Shown: positions 32,205-40,311 of the stretch, one piece after another
Layout: each line of letters begins with the position of its first letter
Numbering within the stretch: the stretch's first letter is position 1
Source of the DNA: UBA4717 sp045577925
GTDB taxonomy: Bacteria > Bacillota > Clostridia > Oscillospirales > CAG-272
DNA: 64,000 nucleotides
Assembly: GCA_045577925.1 (NCBI GenBank)
Contig: JAZNJH010000035.1
Span: 37,145-101,144 of the forward strand
Direction of reading: 5' to 3'
Made by a program: the position numbers and the translations under genes
Notes under the pieces: generated by a model
What the model saw: only the letters and a program-made list of their open reading frames with translations
What the model was told of the DNA's origin: nothing
Database searches by the model: none

Positions 32205-34007
32205 TTACCTGATATTTCTGTACATAGGGCCGTAAGTACCACAAGCCATGTAGTCCTGCCCTTCTTTATCCATACCGAAAGAATTCCAGCACGCCGGTCT
32301 GAATATTTTATCTTCATCAACATTGTGCATACATACGGGAATACGAAGCATAGAACAAAGTGTTATAACGTCAGCTCCGATGTGTCCGTAGCTTATAGAA
32401 CCGTGGTTAGCCCCCCAGTTATTCATCACGTCATATGCGCTCTTGAAAGCACCCTTGCCGGTTAGCTTCGGAGCAAACCATGTGCACGGCCACGTATAGT
32501 CCGTTCTTTTCCATATCTTATCTGACACTTCATCAGGTAATTTAACAGTATATCCTTCCGCTATCTGCATTACCGGTCCGAGTCCTTTTACCATATTCAG
32601 TCTGATCATTGTAACCGGCATCTCAGCACGTGTTAAAAATCTCGAAGAATATCCGCCGCCTCTAAAATACCCAAGGTCCGCATAGCTCCACGTCGTAGCA
32701 TCGAGACACGCCTTCTGATCTTTATCGGACATTTCCCAGAACGGCTTTATAACTGCATTTTCGTTTGCATCCTTTACCTCTCCGCAGGCATCTATACACG
32801 CCGCTCCGGAATTTATGAGATGTATAAAGCCACCGGATTCTTTCGCCCTGCCTTCAAGCTCATATCCTGTTGCCGTCTTTACAGCTTCGGGACTCCAGTA
32901 TGTACGAACATCTGCAAAAATCTGCGAAGTATTAGTAAGAAGCTTGCCAAAAAGCATACAGATACCGTTAAGTGCATCATTTTCGGTAGCAAGTATATAT
33001 GGCTCTCTTGCTCCATTCCAGTCAAAAGAAGTATTCAGCATTGATTCTGCAAAATCAGCATTGGGATAAAAATCTGTCCACTGACGCTGACCCTGGAACC
33101 CGGCAGCAATGGCATTGTGACCGACCATTTCTTCCTCGCATCCTGAAGGAAGATTTTTGTTACCGTTCATAAGGTCCTTTATGATACACATCATTTTTAC
33201 AGAAAATTCCCAGTCTTCGGCTTTCTTCTCGGGCGATTTTTGAAGCTCTGCGGGGTTTTTATCAAAGCCTTCATGGCAATTAAGTTTAGTCCATGCAAGC
33301 GCTTTTTCAAATTCTGCCTTGTCGTAAATACCCTCTTCCATTCGTCTTATTATTTCCACCTCGTCAACAGATTCGACTCTCATTCCAAGATAATCTTCAA
33401 AAAGCTCCGGGGCAATTACAGAGCCACCTATACCCATACATACAGAACCTATCTGAAGATATGATTTACCTCTCATTGTTGCAACTGCAACTGCTGCCTT
33501 GGCAAAACGAAGTATCTTTTCCTTTACATCTTCGGGAACAGAGGTATCATCTGCTTGACAAACATCATGACCATATATACCGAAAGCCGGAAGTCCCTTC
33601 TGAGCATGCGAAGCAAGAACTGACGCAAGATATACCGCACCAGGACGTTCCGTACCGTTAAATCCCCACACACCCTTTATGGTCATAGGATCCATATCCA
33701 TTGTCTCTGAACCATAACACCAACACGGTGTAACAGTAAGCGTTATATCAACATTTTCTTTTTTGAATTTTGCAGTACAAGCGGCTGCTTCTGCAACACG
33801 TCCTATAGTAGTGTCAGCGATAACTACTTTTACAGGTTCTCCATTTGAATATTTAAGATTTGATGTTATGAGGTCGGCTGCCGATTTTGCCATATTCATT
33901 GTTTGTTCTTCAAGCGACTCTCTTACTTTAAGTGGGCCTCTTCTTCCGTCAATAACCGGACGAACGCCAATTACAGGATATTCGCCTATAAGTCTGCTTT
34001 TTGCCAT
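32205..34007 (-). CDS. fucI: L-fucose isomerase
   Basis: The 600-aa protein matches FucI in length and sequence from IGVRPVIDGRRGPLKVRESLE at the N-terminus through TPCWCYGSETMDMDP, GFNGTERPGAVYLASV and LATENDALNGICMLFG. The last segment carries the metal-binding Glu/Asp of the active site. It converts L-fucose to L-fuculose and D-arabinose to D-ribulose using Mn. AGGAG precedes the ATG. It is the first gene of a two-gene operon controlled probably by the divergent AraC protein. Confidence 0.95.
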   Translation of the reverse strand: MAKSRLIGEYPVIGVRPVIDGRRGPLKVRESLEEQTMNMAKSAADLITSNLKYSNGEPVKVVIADTTIGRVAEAAACTAKFKKENVDITLTVTPCWCYGSETMDMDPMTIKGVWGFNGTERPGAVYLASVLASHAQKGLPAFGIYGHDVCQADDTSVPEDVKEKILRFAKAAVAVATMRGKSYLQIGSVCMGIGGSVIAPELFEDYLGMRVESVDEVEIIRRMEEGIYDKAEFEKALAWTKLNCHEGFDKNPAELQKSPEKKAEDWEFSVKMMCIIKDLMNGNKNLPSGCEEEMVGHNAIAAGFQGQRQWTDFYPNADFAESMLNTSFDWNGAREPYILATENDALNGICMLFGKLLTNTSQIFADVRTYWSPEAVKTATGYELEGRAKESGGFIHLINSGAACIDACGEVKDANENAVIKPFWEMSDKDQKACLDATTWSYADLGYFRGGGYSSRFLTRAEMPVTMIRLNMVKGLGPVMQIAEGYTVKLPDEVSDKIWKRTDYTWPCTWFAPKLTGKGAFKSAYDVMNNWGANHGSISYGHIGADVITLCSMLRIPVCMHNVDEDKIFRPACWNSFGMDKEGQDYMACGTYGPMYRNIR

Positions 34008-34122
34008 AATGTATCTCCTTTGAAAATATTTTTGTATTTAATATAATTATACACTTGAAAAAAGCCCGAGACTTGTGTTAAAATAATAAAAAATATAACT
34101 ATTTCCACATCAGAGGTTGCTT

Positions 34123-34983
34123 ATGGCTTATAACGAACTCGAAAAAAGAGGGACAGACGATTTTCCGGTTGAGTTTTTTCATATTGACAAAAATCATCCG
34201 AGATATTATATGTCTGCGCATTGGCATAACGAAAGCGAGATTATACGGATTCTTGACGGCAGACTTGATATAGTACTTGACAACAGACCATATACGGCAA
34301 CCAAAGGAGATGTTTTATTCGTAAATCCGGAAACAATACACCAGGCAGCAGGGAGTAGTTGCATTTACGAATGTATTGTTTTTCACACAGAGTTTCTGCA
34401 GATATGTACCTACAGTTGTTCTTTCTTTATTGACAGTATTTTAAAAGGCGATTGTTTTATAAATGAATATATTCCAAATGACGGATCTGAACTGAATTAT
34501 GCAGCAAACGAAATATTCAAATCTCTTTCAAAAAAATCTTCGGGATACAAATTTCGTACCATAAGTTCATTTTATAAGTTCTTGGGTATAGTAGTTGATA
34601 AACATTGTTATGCGAACAAATTAAATGAAACTGTGGATTTTAAAGGCATAACAAAGCTTAAAGGAATATTAGCTTTTATAAGAGAAAATTATGATAAGCG
34701 GATATCGCTTGGAGACATAGCCGAGCATGCCGGAATATCACCTAAATATCTGGGCACATTCTTTAAGTCTCACACTGGAAAAGCACCTATCGAATATCTT
34801 AATGAATACCGTGTTGAAAAAGCAGCTCAAAAGCTTTTGGCAACCGATGCAAAAGTCACCGATATTGCTTATGACTGCGGTTTTGATGATTTGAGTTATT
34901 TTATAAAGACCTTTAAAAAAATCAAACAATCATCGCCCGGACAATTCAGAAAATTAAAATCATTAAGTTCTCGCTCATCTTGA
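34123..34983 (+). CDS. AraC-family regulator divergent from fucI
   Basis: The 286-aa regulator starts at the ATG at 34123 with AGAGG 6 bases upstream. It has a cupin sensor (YYMSAHWHNESEIIRILDGRLDIVLDN) and a C-terminal pair of HTH motifs (SLGDIAEHAGISPKYLGTFFKSHTG and KVTDIAYDCGFDDLSYFIKTFKK). Its position opposite fucI suggests control of L-fucose/D-arabinose use. It may also control the activase gene directly downstream. Confidence 0.9.
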   Translation: MAYNELEKRGTDDFPVEFFHIDKNHPRYYMSAHWHNESEIIRILDGRLDIVLDNRPYTATKGDVLFVNPETIHQAAGSSCIYECIVFHTEFLQICTYSCSFFIDSILKGDCFINEYIPNDGSELNYAANEIFKSLSKKSSGYKFRTISSFYKFLGIVVDKHCYANKLNETVDFKGITKLKGILAFIRENYDKRISLGDIAEHAGISPKYLGTFFKSHTGKAPIEYLNEYRVEKAAQKLLATDAKVTDIAYDCGFDDLSYFIKTFKKIKQSSPGQFRKLKSLSSRSS

Positions 34984-35060
34984 CTTTAATCTCAGAATAT
35001 GGTATCATTCCTACAGAAGTAATACCGCTTTTCGCGGCAAAAATAAAGGATTCTGGTATT

Positions 35061-35879
35061 ATGCTTGGAACAGTTTTTGATATAAAGGAGTTTTCGGTAC
35101 ACGACGGCCCCGGAGTGCGCACCACAGTCTTTTTAAAAGGATGTCCGCTAAGATGCAAATGGTGCCACAATCCCGAGGGGCTTTCTCCAAACGTGCAGAT
35201 AATGGTAAACGAAAGCAGGTGCGTGCATTGCGGCAAATGCTTTGAGGGTTGCGATCATGAAGCCTGCAAGCCTTTCGGCAGATGCCTTTATGCCTGCCCA
35301 ATGGGGCTTATATCCCTGACGGGAAAGCTTATGGATTCCTCAGAGGTTGCCGAAAAAGTCCTTCGCGGCAAGGATTTTTTAAGCATGTCCGGAGGCGGCA
35401 TCACAATATCGGGCGGAGAGCCGCTGATGCAGCATGAATTTACCGTGGATATCCTCAAGCGAACAAGCCAAATACACCGTGCGATCCAGACTAGCGGATA
35501 CGCCAAAAGCGAGGTCTTCAAGTCGGTAATATCAAACGCCGATTACATAATGATGGACTTAAAAATTGCAGATCCAAGTCTTCACAAAGAGTATACGGGA
35601 GTTGACAACTCTATCATACTTGAAAACGCAAAAATATTAAAGCGAAGCGGAAAAGCACACGTTTTCAGAGTGCCGCTCATACCCGATATTACAGACACAA
35701 AGGAAAATCTTGCAAAGATAAGTGAAATTGCAGGAGAAAGCACAGTTGAGCTTCTTCCCTACAACCCCATGGCAGGAGCCAAATACAAAAGCGTCGGGCT
35801 TAATTATCCGCTGAGTGATCACAGAAATGATAACAACGAAATAGACTTATCACTGTTTCAAAATGCCAAGCTGTTGTAA
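35061..35879 (+). CDS. Glycyl-radical-enzyme activating protein (radical SAM)
   Basis: The protein is 272 aa from the ATG at 35061, chosen because the family starts at this point (GTVFDIKEFSVHDGPGVRT) and AAAGGA lies 10 bases upstream; an open frame extends to 34980. Cys28, Cys32 and Cys35 form the radical-SAM CxxxCxxC motif. An inserted ferredoxin-like domain carries Cys54, 57, 60 and 64 plus Cys75 and 79 for extra 4Fe-4S clusters. SGGEP (117-121) follows. The partner glycyl radical enzyme is not in the window. Fucose fermentation via a radical 1,2-propanediol dehydratase would make sense of the neighbours, as inference. Confidence 0.9.
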   Translation: MLGTVFDIKEFSVHDGPGVRTTVFLKGCPLRCKWCHNPEGLSPNVQIMVNESRCVHCGKCFEGCDHEACKPFGRCLYACPMGLISLTGKLMDSSEVAEKVLRGKDFLSMSGGGITISGGEPLMQHEFTVDILKRTSQIHRAIQTSGYAKSEVFKSVISNADYIMMDLKIADPSLHKEYTGVDNSIILENAKILKRSGKAHVFRVPLIPDITDTKENLAKISEIAGESTVELLPYNPMAGAKYKSVGLNYPLSDHRNDNNEIDLSLFQNAKLL

Positions 35880-35938
35880 GATATACGATCAATACTCGGT
35901 ACATATAAGAATACAATAATAAAAATGTAATAAATGTG

Positions 35939-35967
35939 TTGACAAATGGGAAATTATGTGTTATCAT
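35939..35967 (+). promoter_or_regulatory. Promoter of the lysine-riboswitch operon
   Basis: A perfect TTGACA and TATCAT have a 17-base spacer. The predicted start is just upstream of the riboswitch P1 stem. Confidence 0.88.
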
Positions 35968-35975
35968 TTGTCTGT

Positions 35976-36137
35976 GATAGAGGCGCGTTATGTAATCAGT
36001 AGCAAGAGCCTATGGGCCGTGTGCATGGCCTACGACATTTGCGAAAGGTGCAAACGCCGAAGAGGGATAAGGCACACATCCTCTCTGGTCGGACGAAATA
36101 AGATTTGTCAGACTGTCGCTTTCGCGGAGAGCTATCT
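35976..36137 (+). promoter_or_regulatory. Lysine riboswitch (L box) aptamer
   Basis: The closing stem GATAG (35976-35980) pairs with CTATC (36132-36136). Between them are the conserved L-box blocks AGAGGCGCG, AGTAGCAAGAG, GCCGAAGAGGG, TCTGGTCGG-type sequence and CTGTCGCTTTCGCGGAGAGC. These make the five-helix lysine-binding core. High lysine should favour the downstream terminator and stop dapA expression. Confidence 0.93.
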
Positions 36138-36191
36138 GATTTATAAATAAGGGCCGTGTATAATTGTTTTTTATACGGATATTTATAAAAC

Positions 36192-36222
36192 GGGCAGTCA
36201 TCTGTGATGGCTGCTCTGTTTA
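36192..36222 (+). terminator. Riboswitch-controlled terminator before dapA
   Basis: GGGCAGTCATC pairs with GATGGCTGCTC (one G-U) and is followed by TGTTTATTATT. Upstream, CCGTGTATAA/TTTATACGG (36157-36175) may form a competing helix. Confidence 0.75.
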
Positions 36223-36267
36223 TTATTGATTATTTTAAAGGAGTGCGGTTAATCCGCGTATATTATT

Positions 36268-37164
36268 ATGAAAAAGACTGTATTTAAGGGTATCGGAACG
36301 GCGCTCGTTACCCCGCTTGACGAAAACGGAATAAACTACGAGCAGTTTGGCAGACTTATCGACTGGCAGATAGATGAGGGCGTTAACGCGCTCGTTGTCT
36401 GCGGAACAACGGGCGAAGCTTCAACACTTACAGACGAGGAACACAGAAGCGCTATCAGCTTTGCTGTTGAAAGAGCAGCAGGCAGAGTGCCCGTTATCGC
36501 AGGCACGGGAAGTAATGATACCGACTACGCGCTCGAGCTTTCCGCTCACGCAGTAAGCGCAGGCGCTGATGCTCTTTTAGTTGTTACACCTTACTATAAC
36601 AAGGCAACTCAGAAGGGACTTTACCAGATGTTTACAAAGATAGCCGATGCATCTGCTAAGCCTATAATCCTTTATAACGTACCTTCGAGAACGGGCGTTA
36701 ACATCGAGCCGAAAACATATGCGGCATTAGCTGAGCACGATAACATCGTAGGTATCAAGGAAGCTAACGGAAATATCTCAAAGATCGTTGAAACGATGGC
36801 GCTTGTTCGCGGCAAGCTCGATCTTTATTCGGGAAATGATGACCAGATAGTGCCTCTCATGGCGCTCGGCGGCGTTGGCGCGATCTCCGTGCTTTCAAAC
36901 GTACTTCCCCGCGAAAGCGTTATGATAACAGACAGCTTTCTTGCAGGCGACATACAGAAGAGCGCAGAGCTTCAGTGCAGATATCACGACCTTATAGATG
37001 CACTCTTCTGCGAGGTTAACCCAATTCCCGTAAAAGCGGCTATGGCGGCGCTCGGTTTCTGCGATAACTATTTAAGACTTCCCCTCACTCCTATGGAAAA
37101 GGAAAATGAAGAAAAGCTTTTAGCTATTATGAAGAAGCACGGGGCAAAAGGTCTTAAGGCTTAA
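36268..37164 (+). CDS. dapA: 4-Hydroxy-tetrahydrodipicolinate synthase
   Basis: The 298-aa enzyme condenses pyruvate and aspartate semialdehyde, the first committed step of lysine and diaminopimelate synthesis. It has the standard CGTTGEASTL loop, YYNKATQKGLYQMF with the catalytic Tyr, PSRTGVN, and the Schiff-base lysine in GIKEANGN. AAAGGAG lies unusually far (24 bases) before the ATG; a small GCGG/CCGC hairpin between them may shorten the effective distance. dapB follows after 29 bases. Confidence 0.96.
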   Translation: MKKTVFKGIGTALVTPLDENGINYEQFGRLIDWQIDEGVNALVVCGTTGEASTLTDEEHRSAISFAVERAAGRVPVIAGTGSNDTDYALELSAHAVSAGADALLVVTPYYNKATQKGLYQMFTKIADASAKPIILYNVPSRTGVNIEPKTYAALAEHDNIVGIKEANGNISKIVETMALVRGKLDLYSGNDDQIVPLMALGGVGAISVLSNVLPRESVMITDSFLAGDIQKSAELQCRYHDLIDALFCEVNPIPVKAAMAALGFCDNYLRLPLTPMEKENEEKLLAIMKKHGAKGLKA

Positions 37165-37193
37165 TATCATTCCTGTTTTGAAAGGATAAAGCA

Positions 37194-37922
37194 ATGAAAA
37201 TCATAGTAAACGGTGCAGCCGGATTTATGGGGCGTGAGCTTACGCGAATTATTGAGGAAAACGGGCACGATGTTGCCGCTCTTGTTGATATAAACGGAGA
37301 GGACATGCTTAAAAATATAAAAGAGTTTAACGGCAAAGCCGACGTCATTATTGATTTTTCACATCACAGCTGTACACAAGAGCTTATCAGCGCGGCAGAA
37401 AGCATGTCACTACCGCTTGTTCTTGCAACTACTGGGCAGACTCCCGAGGAGATTGAATTTATAAACAATCATACGGATAAGATCCCTCTCTTCTTCAGTG
37501 CAAACATGTCGCTCGGTGTTGCAATGCTCACAAAGCTTGCCCGCGAATGCGCGAAAATGTTCCCCTGTGCTGATATAGAAATCGTCGAAAAGCACCACAA
37601 CCGCAAGCTCGATGCTCCGAGCGGCACAGCGCTTATGCTCGCACGTGCGATAAGTGAAGAGATCGATAATGTAAAATTCATATACGGCAGAGCAGGTCAG
37701 GCAAAACGCATGCCGGGCGAGATAGGTATTCATGCGCTCAGACTTGGGGATACTGTTGGTGAACACGAGATCATTATTGATACGGGTGCAGAAACTCTGA
37801 GTCTCAAGCATACAGCTCACTCACGTGCGCTTTTTGCGCGCGGCGCGCTTGAAGCCGCTTTATTTATAGCCGGCAAAACTCCCGGATTATACTCGATGAG
37901 CGAGCTCGTTGCAAGTCTTTAA
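37194..37922 (+). CDS. dapB: 4-Hydroxy-tetrahydrodipicolinate reductase
   Basis: The 242-aa reductase uses NAD(P)H for the second step of the DAP pathway. NGAAGFMGRELT at the N-terminus binds the nucleotide; EKHHNRKLDAPSGTAL is the catalytic and substrate-binding signature. Length fits the short clostridial form. GAAAGGA precedes the ATG. It is co-transcribed with dapA. Confidence 0.95.
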   Translation: MKIIVNGAAGFMGRELTRIIEENGHDVAALVDINGEDMLKNIKEFNGKADVIIDFSHHSCTQELISAAESMSLPLVLATTGQTPEEIEFINNHTDKIPLFFSANMSLGVAMLTKLARECAKMFPCADIEIVEKHHNRKLDAPSGTALMLARAISEEIDNVKFIYGRAGQAKRMPGEIGIHALRLGDTVGEHEIIIDTGAETLSLKHTAHSRALFARGALEAALFIAGKTPGLYSMSELVASL

Positions 37923-37969
37923 CCCTCTCCGTCGCCCTTGGCGACACCTCTCCCGTGGGGCGAGGCTTT
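37922..37969 (+). repeat. Two-hairpin repeat between dapB and lysA
   Basis: CCCTCTCCGTC, stem GCC-CTTG-GGC (extended CGCC/GGCG), GACACC, then TCTCCC-GTG-GGGCGA-GGC and five Ts. It begins at the dapB stop codon and may act as terminator or RNA-processing site. Confidence 0.82.
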
Positions 37970-38035
37970 TTCGCTCTTTCTTTGCAAGGCGCGTAACGTA
38001 TCAGAGGATAAATAAAATAACAAGGAATTAAAAAA

Positions 38036-39331
38036 ATGCTTCACACTAATCTTTCGGTAAATGAACACGGCCATCTTACACTCGGCGGCATGGATACGGT
38101 AGAGCTTGCACAAAAATACTCTACCCCGCTCTATCTCATTGACGAAAACCGTGTCCGTGAAAAGATGAAAACTTATATAGATGCTATGGGTAAGTATTTC
38201 CCCTTGGGTTCAATGCCGCTTTTTGCATCGAAGTCACTTTGCTTTAAAAAGATATACACAGTTGCATCAGAAATGGGCATGGGGATCGACCTTGTTTCTC
38301 CGGGTGAGCTTTATACAGCGCGCGCGGCAGGATTTGATCTTGCAAATGCGTATTTTCACGGCAACAACAAAACGGATGCAGATATAGAGCTGGCTATAAA
38401 TTCGGGACTTGGATACTTCGTTGCCGACAACCGCGAGGAGCTTGATGCTATTAACAGGATAGCAGGCGAAAAAGGTATTAAGCAGAAGATACTCATGCGT
38501 CTTACTCCGGGAATTGACCCCCACACACATGCGGCTATAACTACAGGTAAGGTTGATTCAAAATTCGGAACAGCCATAGAAACAGGCCAGGCGATAGAGC
38601 TTGTAAAATATGTACTGGCTCTTGAAAATATTGAGCTTGAAGGCTTCCATTGTCATATCGGCTCTCAGTGCTTTGAAATAAAGCCTTTCTGCGACGCGGC
38701 AGATATTATGATAATGTTCATGGCGCTCGTTCGCGATGAACTTGGTAAAGCTACAACAACTCTCAATATCGGCGGCGGATTCGGTGTAAGATATACAGAG
38801 GACGATCCGCATATAGATATTGAAAAATCAATAGAGCTTATAGCAGAGCATATAGAGAAAACCTGCGTAAGATTTGATTATACTCTCCCCCGCGTTCTTA
38901 TGGAGCCAGGCAGAAGCATCGTTGCTGATGCAGGAGTTACCCTTTATACTGCGGGAAGCACAAAGACGATAACAGGATATAAAAGCTACGTTTCGATTGA
39001 CGGCGGCATGACTGACAACCCGAGATATGCGCTTTATCAATCAAAATATACGATACTCAACGCAAGCTATGCTGATAAAGAAGCAGATTTCACGGCAACA
39101 ATCGGCGGCAGGTGCTGCGAAAGCGGCGACCTTATTGCAGAGGACGTAAAAATAAAGAAGCCCAAGAGAGGAGATACGCTTGCCGTTCTTGTAACAGGTG
39201 CGTATAACTACTCAATGGCATCAAATTACAACCGCATACCACGCCCTGCACTGGTTATGATAAAAGACGGTGTTGACACTCTCGCTGTACGCCGCGAAAC
39301 CTACGAGGACCTTATAAGAAATGACCTTTAA
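38036..39331 (+). CDS. lysA: Diaminopimelate decarboxylase
   Basis: The 431-aa fold-type III PLP enzyme makes L-lysine from meso-diaminopimelate. The PLP lysine is in MPLFASKSLCFKK, the phosphate-binding loop is GGGFGVRY, EPGRSIVADAG follows, and the catalytic Cys in GGRCCESGD is supplied across the dimer. It is the last gene of dapA-dapB-lysA. The 114-base gap after dapB holds a two-hairpin repeat, so expression may be uncoupled in part from the riboswitch. An AAGGAATT site lies upstream of the ATG. Confidence 0.95.
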   Translation: MLHTNLSVNEHGHLTLGGMDTVELAQKYSTPLYLIDENRVREKMKTYIDAMGKYFPLGSMPLFASKSLCFKKIYTVASEMGMGIDLVSPGELYTARAAGFDLANAYFHGNNKTDADIELAINSGLGYFVADNREELDAINRIAGEKGIKQKILMRLTPGIDPHTHAAITTGKVDSKFGTAIETGQAIELVKYVLALENIELEGFHCHIGSQCFEIKPFCDAADIMIMFMALVRDELGKATTTLNIGGGFGVRYTEDDPHIDIEKSIELIAEHIEKTCVRFDYTLPRVLMEPGRSIVADAGVTLYTAGSTKTITGYKSYVSIDGGMTDNPRYALYQSKYTILNASYADKEADFTATIGGRCCESGDLIAEDVKIKKPKRGDTLAVLVTGAYNYSMASNYNRIPRPALVMIKDGVDTLAVRRETYEDLIRNDL

Positions 39332-39332
39332 T

Positions 39333-39374
39333 AATATAACCGCCTGCAAAAAACGCAGGCGGTTATATTATTTT
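39333..39374 (+). terminator. Terminator of the lysine operon
   Basis: AATATAACCGCCTGC pairs with GCAGGCGGTTATATT (15 bp), followed by a T-rich tail directly after lysA. Confidence 0.9.
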
Positions 39375-39450
39375 ACAATTATAAAGTTGATTTTTATATA
39401 TACTTATGTTACCATTAAATCAACAATATTGTTATAATACCGGTGAAGAT

Positions 39451-40311
39451 ATGAAGAAAAAAAGACTAAGAAACAAATTAAGCCAACTTACAAAGCAGAT
39501 AAAGAAGAATAAGGTTGCATTCACAGTTTACGCTATAATACGTCTTATGGTAATACTCGTTTTAGTGAGGTGTATACTGCTTGGGCAATGGGAAAGCGTA
39601 TTCGTTTGTGTGCTGACTCTGATTCTTCTCCTGCTTCCTGCCTTTATTGAAAAACAGTTCAATATCGAACTGCCGTCAGGCCTTGAAATAACTGCGTTTG
39701 TGTTCGTTTTCTGCGCGGAAATACTCGGCGAGATAAGCGCTTATTACGTTAAGTATCCCCTTTGGGACACGGCACTTCATACGACAAGCGGATTTATATT
39801 TGCCGCATTCGGATTTTGTCTGCTCGATTTGTTAAACCGCAAGAAAAAGGTAAGCTTCACACCGCTCGCTCTTGCCCTTATGGCTTTTTGCTTTTCTATG
39901 ACGATCGGTGTTTTGTGGGAATTTTTTGAGTTTGGCGCTGACTATTTTTTTAATACCGACATGCAAAAAGACACTGTAGTGAACAGCATATATACAGTAG
40001 CTCTTGACGATACACTACAGAACAAGACCATTGAACTGACAAATATAGTAAAAACTACCGTCGAGCATTCAGATAAAAGCGTAACGATTATCCCTGGCGG
40101 ATACCTTGATATTGGTATAATCGACACGATGAAAGACCTTTTCGTTAACTTCGTAGGCGCGCTTGTGTTCTGTGCTTTCGGATATATATACGTAACGCAA
40201 AGAGGAAAACGTGCAACCAGGAAAATAGTAGAAGGTTTTGTGCCCAGAGTAAAAATGCCCGAGGAGGCTACCTTGGATACACTACCCGAGGCAGATAATA
40301 CCGATGAATAA
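39451..40311 (+). CDS. YjdF/DUF2238-like membrane protein
   Basis: The protein is 286 aa from the ATG at 39451 (MKKKRLRNK); the frame opens at 39406, but that start overlaps a TGTTATAAT extended -10-like sequence at 39430-39438. It has about five membrane segments and the signature WDTALHTTSGFIFAAFGF...GVLWEFFEFGAD, typical of YjdF-like proteins of unknown function. A soluble loop near residues 180-220 separates the last segment, and the C-terminus is acidic. It overlaps the CCA-adding enzyme gene by 8 bases, so the two are coupled. Confidence 0.75.
   Translation: MKKKRLRNKLSQLTKQIKKNKVAFTVYAIIRLMVILVLVRCILLGQWESVFVCVLTLILLLLPAFIEKQFNIELPSGLEITAFVFVFCAEILGEISAYYVKYPLWDTALHTTSGFIFAAFGFCLLDLLNRKKKVSFTPLALALMAFCFSMTIGVLWEFFEFGADYFFNTDMQKDTVVNSIYTVALDDTLQNKTIELTNIVKTTVEHSDKSVTIIPGGYLDIGIIDTMKDLFVNFVGALVFCAFGYIYVTQRGKRATRKIVEGFVPRVKMPEEATLDTLPEADNTDE

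Larger units (their letters stand above)
35880..36267. other. Gene-free control region of dapA
   Basis: No gene; the stretch is filled by the promoter, lysine riboswitch and terminator described separately. Confidence 0.85.
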
